From Sipunculus nudus (lineage: Eukaryota; Annelida; Sipuncula; Golfingiida; Sipunculidae), in assembly GCA_026874595.1 (NCBI GenBank), contig CM049309.1, positions 90,356,723 to 90,420,722 on the forward strand: DNA of 64,000 nucleotides. Direction: 5' to 3'. Position 1 is the stretch's first letter; each line of letters opens with the position of its first letter. The notes under the pieces are model-generated. The model searched no databases. It was not told where the DNA came from and saw nothing but the letters and a program-made list of their open reading frames with translations. A program made the translations under genes and the position numbers. This document shows, in pieces, positions 48,401-60,400 of this stretch.

Positions 48401-51400
48401 ATGACGGCATCTTTTGAGGTCTCAAAATAGAGAAAACAAATCGTAAAAAATAAAAAAATACAGGTGGCGCCATTGTCTGCAGAAACTGATGAAACACTCC
48501 ATGAATAATATCCATGCAAAGAATCATGGTGATCAATGCTTTAGTTGTTTAGATACCTGAGCTTTTGTTTCAAATTTTTCATTATTCAGTGGAATACTTT
48601 GGAGCCGAATAGCTGGAAGAATATGGGTAACAGAGACCACATTCCAGGTTTCTAAGAAGACTTTTCATGGACCTCTCTGGATGTAAAGTGAGAAGATTCC
48701 AGGTCCAGCGGTTACAATTTGTGCCCTGTAAACAGAAGACAGCATCTTTTGAGGTCTCAAAAATTTAGGAAAAAAAATTGTAAAAAATCGAAAAAATACA
48801 GGTGGTGCCACCAGTTTGCAGAAAAAGATGTAACACCCCATGATCAATATCCATGCAAAGAATCATGGTGATCAATGCATTAGTTTTTAGATATTTGAGC
48901 TTTTGTATCAATTTTTTCATTATTCTGGGTATACTTCAGAGCCCCGTTGCTTGAAGAATATGGGTAACAGAGACCATATCCATGTTTCCAAGGAGATTTT
49001 TCATGGACCTCTCTGGATGTAAAGTTAGAAGATTCCAGGTCCAGTGGTTACGATTTGTGCCTTGTTAACGGACAGACAGCTGGATGGCCTGATGGACAAC
49101 GGACAAAGAGTGATCGCTATAGCTCAGATGACTTACAGTCAGCTGAGCTAAAAAAGAAGAAATTTGAAAACCTTGACACGTGAATTTGCACAGTATGGCC
49201 ACTAGGTGGCATGTGCCCTATCTTAATATTAAGCACCACTGATTGCACCTGGTGCTAGGTATTTTTTTTAGTTTGTGTACAGGAGTTAGCAAATCACTTT
49301 GGAACAAAATTCAGGCTGAGACATTAATATTTTAAGTAGGAAGCCCTATATATTGTGTATATTTAACATCCAAGGTATGTGAATAGGTCCCTTTAAGGTT
49401 TATGAACATATAATAGCTACCGATCAACAAACATTGTTATAAGTCAAATCTCATCAAATAGATTATACTTATCATGAATCTGCTAATCATCTCACAAAAT
49501 AGCCATCCCTCTGTATAATGGTGCATTCTGTTTATTTCTTGCCATTAACAAGCATCATTTTCAAGACAAATAATTTATATGAATACAAACACAGTTAGCT
49601 GCCCTGAAGTCTAAAAACTATAGTAATTTCTCTTTATACTTTACCCAAATCTGATCATACAATTGGCATGCAGTGTGTGCACACCCCAAACACTTATGAA
49701 TTAACTTGTATCTGAATACAATTAAATGTAAATGTCATAATTAATACATTGAGAATGACATCTGCACACTATACATGTAAATATGAAATGTGGAATTTGG
49801 AAAACCATACTGGGAGAAAGTATAAATAAGCATGGAGTACTACCAACCTGGACTGCTGTGTAAGTATAAATAAGCATGGGGTACTACCAACCTGGACTGC
49901 TGTGTTAGTATATATAAACATGGGGTACTACCAACCTGGACTGCTGTGTAAGTATAAATAAGCATGGAGTACTACCGATCTGGACTGCTGTGTGAGTATA
50001 AATAAGCATGGGGTACTACCAACCTGGACTGCTGTGTAAGTATAAATAAGCATGGGGTACTACCAACCTGGACTGCTGTGTAAGTATATATAAGCATGGA
50101 GTACTACCAACCTGGACTGCTGTGTAAGTATAAATAAGCATGGAGTACTACCAACCTGGACTGCTGTGTAAGTATAAATAAGCATGGAGTACTACCAACC
50201 TGGACTGCTGTGTAAGTATAAATAAGCATGGAGTACTACCAACCTGGACTGCTGTGTAAGTATAAATAAGCATGGAGTACTACCAATCTGGACTGCTGTG
50301 TAAGTATAAATAAGCATGGAGTACTACCAACCTGGTTTGCTGTGTAAGTATAAATAAGCATGGAGTACTACCAACCTGGACTGCTGTGTAAGTATAAATA
50401 AGCATGGAGTACTACCAACCTGGACTGCTGTGTAAGTATAAATAAGCATGGAGTACTACCAACCTGGACTGCTGTGTAAGTATAAATAAGCATGGGGTAC
50501 TACCAACCTGGACTGCTGTGTAAGTATATATAAGCATGGGGTACTACCAACCTGGACTGCTGTGTTAGTATATATAAGCATGGGGTACTACCAACCAGGA
50601 CTGCTGTGTAAGTATAAATAAGCATGGGGTACTACCAAGCTGGACTGCTGTGTAAGTATATATAAGCAGGGAGTACTACCAACCTGGACTGCTGTTTTAG
50701 TATATATAAGCACGGAGTACTACCAACCTGGACTGCTGTGTAAGTATATATAAGCATGGAGTACTACCAACCTGGACTGCTGTGTAAGTATATATAAGCA
50801 CAGAGTACTACCAACCTGGACAGCTGTGTAAGAATAAATAAGCACAGAGTACTACCAACCTGGACTGCTGTGTAAGTATAAATAAGCATGGGGTACTACC
50901 AACCTGGACTGCTGTGTAAGTATAAATAAGCATGGGGTACTACCAACCTGGACTGCTGTGTAAGTATAAATAAGCATGGGGTACTACCAACCTGGACTGC
51001 TGTGTAAGTATATATAAGCATGGAGTACTACCAACCTGGACTGCTGTGTAAGTATAAATAAGCATGGGGTACTTCTTATCTGGACTGCTGTGTAAGTATA
51101 TATAAGCATGGAGTACTACCAACCTGGACTGCTGTGTAAGTATATATAAGCATGGAGTACTATCAACCTGGACTGCTGTGTAAGAATAAATAAGCATGGG
51201 GTACTACCAATCTGGACTGCTGTGTAAGTATAAATAAGCATGGGGTACTACCAACCTGGACTGCTGTGTAAGTATATATGAGCATGGGGTACTACCAACC
51301 TGGACTGCTGTGTAAGTATATATAAGCATGGGGTACTACCAACCTGGACTGCTGTGTAAGTATATATAAGCATGGAGTAATACCAACCTGGACTGCTGTG

Positions 51401-54400
51401 TAAGTATAAATAAGCATGGAGTACTACCAACCTGGACTGCTGTGTAAGTATAAATAAGCATGGAGTACTACCAATCTGGACTGCTGTGTAAGTATAAATA
51501 AGCATGGAGTACTACCAATCTGCACTGCTGTGTAAGTATAAATAAGCATGGAGTACTACCAACCTGGACTGCTGTGTAAGTATAAATAAGCATGGAGTAC
51601 TACCAACCTGGACTGCTGTGTAAGTATATATAAGCATGGAGTACTATCAACCTGGACTGCTGTGTAAGAATAAATAAGCATGGGGTACTACCAATCTGGA
51701 CTGCTGTGTAAGTATAAATAAGCATGGGGTACTACCAACCTGGACTGCTGTGTAAGTATATATGAGCATGGGGTACTACCAACCTGGACTGCTGTGTAAG
51801 TATATATAAGCATGGAGTAATACCAACCTGGACTGCTGTGTAAGTATAAATAAGCATGGAGTAATACCAACCTGGACTGCTGTGTAAGTATAAATAAGCA
51901 TGGAGTACTACCAATCTGGACTGCTGTGTAAGTATAAATAAGCATGGAGTACTACCAACCTGGACTGCTGTGTAAGTATAAATAAGCATGGAGTAATACC
52001 AACCTGGACTGCTGTGTAAGTATAAATAAGCATGGGGTACTACCAATCTGGACTGCTGTGTAAGTATAAATAAGCATGGAGTACTACCAACCTGGACTGC
52101 TGTGTAAGTATAAATAAGCATGGAGTACTACCAACCTGGACTGCTGTGTAAGTATATATAAGCATGGAGTACTATCAACCTGGACTGCTGTGTAAGAATA
52201 AATAAGCATGGGGTACTACCAATCTGGACTGCTGTGTAAGTATAAATAAGCATGGGGTACTACCAACCTGGACTGCTGTGTAAGTATATATGAGCATGGG
52301 GTACTACCAACCTGGACTGCTGTGTAAGTATATATAAGCATGGGGTACTACCAACCTGGACTGCTGTGTAAGTATATATAAGCATGGAGTAATACCAACC
52401 TGGACTGCTGTGTAAGTATAAATAAGCATGGAGTACTACCAACCTGGACTGCTGTGTAAGTATAAATAAGCATGGAGTACTACCAATCTGGACTGCTGTG
52501 TAAGTATAAATAAGCATGGAGTACTACCAATCTGGACTGCTGTGTAAGTATAAATAAGCATGGAGTACTACCAACCTGGACTGCTGTGTAAGTATAAATA
52601 AGCATGGAGTACTACCAACCTGGACTGCTGTGTAAGTATAAATAAGCACAGAGTACTACCAACATGGACTGCTGTGTAAGTATATATAAGCATGGAGTAC
52701 TACCAATCTGGACTGCTGTGTAAGTATAAATAAGCATGGAGTACTACCAATCTGGACTGCTGTGTAAGTATAAATAAGCATGGAGTACTACCAACCTGGA
52801 CTGCTGTGTAAGTATAAATAAGCATGGAGTACTACCAACCTGGACTGCTGTGTAAGTATAAATAAGCACAGAGTACTACCAACATGGACTGCTGTGTAAG
52901 TATATATAAGCATGGAGTACTACCAACCTGGACTGCTGTGTAAGTATATATAAGCATGGAGTACTACCAACCTGGACTGCTGTGTCTCAATGAGTCTGGC
53001 AGCACTGTTAACAGTTCTGAAATCACATAAGATCCTAGTGAAGAATTTTACCAGACTGCAAATAGTGTGCAGCATACATGTAGGGGGGGATTTATGGTAA
53101 AGAAGATGAAAAAAATATAGCAGTCCAAAGACAAAATTGAAATTATCTTACAAAACCTGTTTAAAATATAAATACAAAAGGCTTTTACTTATTTTACACA
53201 ATATCTTTAAAGGGTATTCATTATAATTTACATATTTATATAAATATGCTATGTTTACACATATTTTATTTCAAGGTTCACAATACTTTGAGATTAAATT
53301 ATCTATGAAACTTAATGATGAGAGCCTTGCTGAGGGTTGTTATGGTGCATATTACCTAATCTGCTGTCTGACAGTTTTGAGTTCTTCATCTGTTACCAGG
53401 TCCAGCTTATTTATAACCAACACATCAGCCATGGCAACCTGTCTGCAAGTAATTCAAAAGGATACCAGGGAATTAACATTCAAGTATAAGGGATATGATA
53501 TCAGCATTCATAAATATACAAAGAATTATAAGTTATTCCAACAATTACTTTTATATTTTAATAACATAACATAGCCAAGCAAAAAGATGAGCTGTTTTGA
53601 TAATATTTAATTTTATCCATCTGACTACCCTGATTATAATTTACTTCCAAAATACTGCTTATGATATGAAGAGGTAACCTTTATAGAATTCAAATACACT
53701 GCAGATTGTTTACTGTTACAAGAAAGATAAGCAGTACCCAATGATGAGGAGTAACTTTTTAAAATCATATATAGGAACTCCTGAATCAGGATGATCACCT
53801 GCATTTCACTGCAACCCACAGTTCAAGTCTGGAACAATTTTATGTTTGTTTTTAATAATTATAACTCTTCTATATACAAAATTGACTTCATTCATATCAA
53901 TAATCATGGAGGTATTAATATTTCTATCTGAATAATTCCTAAATCTTTCAAGTGATCATCCAAGTGTTGTTACCAGTCTAAACATTAAAATAACAGCAGC
54001 TGGGTGGCACTGGTAGACAACTGAGGTATAAAAGTGAATAATGATTTAAGTTTTCCATTTATGACACACCTGACCACTTCATTGACTACTCCATCAGGCT
54101 TCTCCTCCTGCATGTGCTGTAAGGACAAGAACATGTCAATGTTCACTTCTATACTGCTCAGCTGATTTAGTAATCAAACGAAAAAATACCACACACAGAC
54201 GGTGAAGACAAAGATACCACACACAGACGGTGAAAACAAAGTTACAACCCACAGACAATGAAGACAAAGATACCACACACACACACACAGACGGTGAAGA
54301 CAAAGTTACAACCCACAGATGGTGAAGACAAAGATACCACATGCAGACGGTGAAGACAAAGATACCACAGACAGACAGTGAAGACAAAGATACCACACAC

Positions 54401-57400
54401 AGACGGTGAAAACAAAGTTACAACCCACAGACAATGAAGACAAAGATACCACACACACACACACAGACGGTGAAGACAAAGTTACAACCCACAGATGGTG
54501 AAGACAAAGATACCACATGCAGAGGGTGAAGACAAAGATACCACATGCAGACGGTGAAGACAAAGGTACTACACACAGTTGGTGAAGACAAAGATACCAC
54601 ACACAGATGGTGAAGACAAAGATACCACAGACAGACAGTGAAGACAAAGATACCACATGCAGACGGTGAAGACAAAGGTACTACACACAGTTGGTGAAGA
54701 CAAAGATACCACAGACAGATGGTGAAGACAAAGATACCACACACAGATGGTGAAGACAAAGATACCACATGCAGACGGTGAAGACAAAGATACCACATGC
54801 AGACGGTGATGACAAAGGTACTACACACAGTTGGTGAAGACAAAGATACCACACACAGATGGTGAAGACAAAGATACCACACACAGATGGTGATGACAAA
54901 GGTACTACACACTGACAGTAAAGACAAAGATACCACATGCAGACGGTGATGACAAAGGTACTACACACAGTTGGTGAAGACAAAGATACCACACACAGAT
55001 GGTGAAGACAAAGATACCACACACAGATGGTGAAGACAAAGATACCACATGCAGACGGTGAAGACAAAGATACCACATGCAGACGGTGATGACAAAGGTA
55101 CTACACACAGTTGGTGAAGACAAAGATACCACACACAGATGGTGAAGACAAAGATACCACAGACAGACAGTGAAGACAAAGATACCACACACAGACAGTG
55201 AAGACAAAGATACCACAGACAGACAGTGAAGACAAAGATACCACAGACAGAGGGTGAAGACAAAGATACCACACACAGACAGTGAAGACAAAGATACCAC
55301 ACACAGATGGTGAAGACAAAGATACCACACACAGATGGTGATGACAAAGGTACTACACACTGACAGTAAAGACAAAGATACCACACACAGATGATGAAGA
55401 CAAAGATACCACAGACAGACAGTGAAGACAAAGATACCACAGACAGAGGGTGAAGACAAAGATACCACACACAGATGATGAAGACAAAGATACCACACAC
55501 AGACAGTGAAGACAAAGATACCACACACAGATGATGAAGACAAAGATACCACACACAGACAGTGAAGACAAAGATACCACACACAGATGATGAAGACAAA
55601 GATACCACACACAGATGATGAAGACAAAGATACCACAGACAGACAGTGAAGACAAAGATACCACACACAGACAGTGAAGACAAAGATACCACACACAGAT
55701 GATGAAGACAAAGATACCACAGACAGACAGTGAAGACAAAGATACCACAGACAGACAGTGAAGACAAAGATACCACACACAGATGATGAAGACAAAGATA
55801 CCACAGACAGACAGTGAAGACAAAGATACCACACACAGATGATGAAGACAAAGATACCACAGACAGACAGTGAAGACAAAGATACCACAGACAGAGGGTG
55901 AAGACAAAGATACCACACACAGATGATGAAGACAAAGATACCACACACAGACAGTGAAGACAAAGATACCACACACAGATGATGAAGACAAAGATACCAC
56001 ACACAGACAGTGAAGACAAAGATACCACACACAGATGATGAAGACAAAGATACCACACACAGACAGTGAAGACAAAGATACCACACACAGATGATGAAGA
56101 CAAAGATACCACACACAGATGATGAAGACAAAGATACCACAGACAGACAGTGAAGACAAAGATACCACACACAGACAGTGAAGACAAAGATACCACACAC
56201 AGATGATGAAGACAAAGATACCACAGACAGACAGTGAAGACAAAGATACCACAGACAGACAGTGAAGACAAAGATACCACACACAGATGATGAAGACAAA
56301 GATACCACAGACAGACAGTGAAGACAAAGATACCACAGACAGAGGGTGAAGACAAAGATACCACACACAGACAGTGAAGACAAAGATACTACACACAGAT
56401 GATGAAGACAAAGATACCACAGACAGACAGTGAAGACAAAGATACCACACACAGACAGTGAAGACAAAGATACCACACACAGACAGTGAAGACAAAGATA
56501 CCACACACAGATGATGAAGACAAAGATACCACAGACAGACAGTGAAGACAAAGATACCACAGACAGACAGTGAAGACAAAATACCACACACAGATGATGA
56601 AGACAAAGATACCACAGACAGACAGTGAAGACAAAGATACCACAGACAGATGGTGAAGACAAAGATACCACACACAGACAGTGAAGACAAAGATACCACA
56701 CACAGACAGTGAAGACAAAGTTCCACACACAGACGGTGAAGACAAAGATACCACAGACAGACAGTGAAGACAAAGATACCACAGACAGAGGGTGAAGACA
56801 AAGATACCACAGACAGAGGGTGAAGACAAAGATACCACACACAGATGGTGAAGACAAAGATACCACAGACAGACAGTGAAGACAAAGATACCACACACAG
56901 ATGGTGAAGACAAAGATACCACAGACAGAGGGTGAAGACAAAGATACCACAGACAGAGGGTGAAGACAAAGATACCACACACAGATGGTGAAGACAAAGA
57001 TACCACACACACACAGTGAAGACAAAGATACCACACACAGATGGTGAAGACAAAGATACCACAGACAGAGGGTGAAGACAAAGATACCACAGACAGAGGG
57101 TGAAGACAAAGATACCACACACAGACAGTGAAGACAAAGATACCACACACAGACAGTGAAGACAAAGTTCCACACACAGACGGTGAAGACAAAGATACCA
57201 CAGACAGACAGTGAAGACAAAGATACCACAGACAGACAGTGAAGACAAAGATACCACACACAGATGGTGAAGACAAAGATACCACACACAGATGGTGAGG
57301 ACAAAGATACCACACACAGATGGTGAAGACAAAGATACCACACACAGATGGTGAAGACAAAGATACCACACACAGACTCATGACACACTGACAGTTTACA

Positions 57401-60400
57401 ACCATCCATTTATCTTTCCCTCAGATGAACTTGTATTACATCTGCCCACATCACTGGCTGCCTAACTCATCTTAATTTTCATTCAAATTCAATTGAAAAC
57501 TAGAAAACTTGCATTTGACAAGCAACTATATGTATCCACCAAATCACAGAGAAATGGGTAAAGCAAGACATGGAATGTTCCTGATATGACATGGCTCCAA
57601 ATTTATGGCATTTCAGGCCGAGACTCCAATCCACTACTGAGAAAAAATGGAACAGCAGAATGTGACACCTGTCTGGTGACATTTGAGTACATTTGTGGAG
57701 GTATCTAAGATCTATGGACATGCATAATTTTAGGCCAATACAGCAAACCACTCCTGGGAAAAGGGCATCAATGTATTCTACATAAATGGGAAGGAAGGTG
57801 GCACCACCTGTCTGGTCTATGAGAAAAGTGTTCAAGATGGATAAACATGCCAAATTTCAAACCAATACATTGATCCACTCCTAAGAAATCAGCAATTTTC
57901 ACCCAAAGCAAATGCACGGATGGATGCCAAGCAAAAGCCATTGTAGATGTCGCCACCAGTCTTGAGTCTTGATCTTGGAGGTATCCAAGATCTATGGACA
58001 TGCACAATTTCAGCCCTATACATTGGACTACTCCTGAGATATAGGATGTTATCATACTGCACAAAAAGCACTGCAGGTGGTGCCACCAGTCTTTGTTACC
58101 CACATATTCACATGTGAGCTAATAGGTATGCTTGGTTTCAGAAAGATCGGTCCAAGGGTCTCAGAGAAGTTCTCTGAAAACAAACAGGTGGTGGCAGCGG
58201 GAACCCGCATAAAATCACAGTACAGCAAAACTCTCTCAAATATTCCTTTATTACCACAGTCCTTTTTACCCTGGACAGATCTAACCTTTCTGCATCTAGC
58301 AGATCAAATAAAGTGTTCAGAACAAAAATTTAGGTTATTTTCTAAAGAGTAAGAAATGTAAACACAGCTTACCTGGAGGCAGTATTTGGCATCTATCATT
58401 GTTATTATTCCTGTAAACATAATAAATATCAATAAAACAAGCCTCCTGTGTAAAATGTCACATTTAATTCACACATCTTTTGACAACATTCAAATATATA
58501 TCAAATTAAGTTTTTTTTTAATTTAATAATTAAAGTTTTCAGCTCTTTTGGCCATCCTGTAAACTAATGAAACTTTGCATTTCTGTGTATTTTTTCACAT
58601 CTGATAATTTTTCATCTCTTCACAAATTGCTAGGCATGATTAAAGTCTCTGTGAATAAATAACTTTCCATGATAAATGGTCTCTGTTCTAGATGTGTAAA
58701 ACTGTTATGCTTCAACAGATGTTTACTGCTGCATTGCATAAATATTAAATTAAAATGTCCGTCTTCACTTCTCTGAGTTAACAGTCAATAGATAATCGAT
58801 CTTGGGCTTCCAGCATCAGATGGGGATAAAACAGCATTCTCTTGTACCTATAAGCATGTGAGTGGTATTGTCAAATCCAAGTCACAGCATCAACAATGGC
58901 TCTTTTTAAACTCAATTTTCAATAAATCATCTGTATGTGTGAAAATTTGGCAAACCAAGCAATTATTTTACGATATACTAGTAATATGAAAAGGTATGCA
59001 TCAATACCTGAAAAAATACCACAAAAAATAAATGATAAGGAATGCTTACCATCTAGAAAGAGATCACTACAAAGTTCTTCATCTAACCAGAAGATGGAGG
59101 CAATCGGACCTGTAAAAAATCCAAAATAGTTGTTAATGTCTTTGTATCATGTGACTCAATTAACTGGAAAGGAAACTGCACATTACTGAGAATTCCCTGG
59201 ATGATTCACACAGACCTTTGAGACGACAAGAAGACCGCATTTTGAGAAGGAAACCAAAGCCTCTACTTCAGGTCAATCTGCTCAGGGCTATCTGCTTCAG
59301 GTCAATCTGCTCAGGGCTATCTGCTTCATGACAATCTGTTCAGGGCTATCTGCTTCAGATCAATCTGCTCAGGGCTATCTGCTTCAGGTCATTCTGCTCA
59401 GGGCTATCTGCTTCAGATCAATCTGCTCAGGGCTAGATGCTTCAGGTCAATCTGATCAGGGCTATCTGCTTCAGGTCAATCTGCTCAGGGCTATCTGCTT
59501 CAGGTCAATCTGCTCAGGGCTAGATGCTTCAGGTTAATCTGCTCAGGGCTATCTGCTTCAGGTCACTCTGCTCAGGGCTAGCTGCTTCAGGTCAATTTGC
59601 TCAGGGCTAGCTGCTTAATGTCAATCTGCTCAGGGCTATCTGCTTAGGGTCAATCTGCTCAGGGCTAGATGCTTCAGGTCAATCTGCTCAGGGCTAACTG
59701 CTTCAGGTCAATCTGCTCAGGGCTATCTGCTTCAGGTCAAACAGCTCAGGGCTATCTGCTTGAGGTCAATCTGCTCAGGGGCTATCTGCTTCGGGTCAAT
59801 CTGATCAGGGCTAGCTGCTTCAGGGTCAATCTGCTCAAGGCTATCTGCTTCAGGTTAATCTGCACAGGGCTATCTGCTTCATGTCAATCTGCTCAGGGCT
59901 ATCTGCTCCATGTCAATCTTCTCAGGGCTAGCTGCTTCAGGTCAATTTGCTCAGGGCTAGCTGCTTAATGTCAATCTGCTCAGGGCTATCTGCTTAGGGT
60001 CAATCTGCTCAGGGCTATCTGCCTCAGGTCAATCTGCTCAGGGCTAGCTGCTTCAGGTCAATCTGCTCAGGGCTATCTGCTTCAGGTTAATCTACTCAGG
60101 GCTATCTGCTTGGGGTCAATCTGCTCAGGGCTATCTGCTTGGGGTCAATCTACTCAGGACTATCTGCTTCAGATCAATCTGCTCAGGGCTATGGCTTCCA
60201 TTCCAGCTGGAGTATGTGGTGAATGTGTCACCTGAAAACAGAGATGCTCCATGGACACAGTTTTATCTGATACTGATATAATCTGAATCTGATATAATTA
60301 TATATAAAAGTAACCTTAAACATACACTTCTTCTAATTAATTTCCTTCAAATAAATTTTATTAAACAAGGAGGTCTAATGCAGAAGGAGAGAGTACTCAA

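Larger units (their letters stand above)
47134..52971 (-). other. ZNG1 intron g-h (5.84 kb)
   Basis: The largest intron. From its 5' end (right) it holds the 44-bp array and then AT-rich filler, a CTCF-like site near 49200, and a modular dispersed repeat at 47536-49153. Confidence 0.8.
54117..58372 (-). other. ZNG1 intron d-e (4.26 kb)
   Basis: It holds a dispersed repeat (57510-58240) and the 28-bp minisatellite (54185-57375), which ends about 70 bp before the 3' splice site of exon e. Confidence 0.85.

Noticed and set aside
50940-52517. Minus-strand frames with repeated [15 protein letters not shown]
   Set aside because: Read-through of the 44-bp minisatellite. Only the final 45 bp at 52972-53016 is exon.
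54136-57409. Very long minus-strand frames (up to 834 codons) of the form [17 protein letters not shown]
   Set aside because: They result from a stop-free 28-bp tandem unit that is open in all three frames; the DNA is a minisatellite in a ZNG1 intron.
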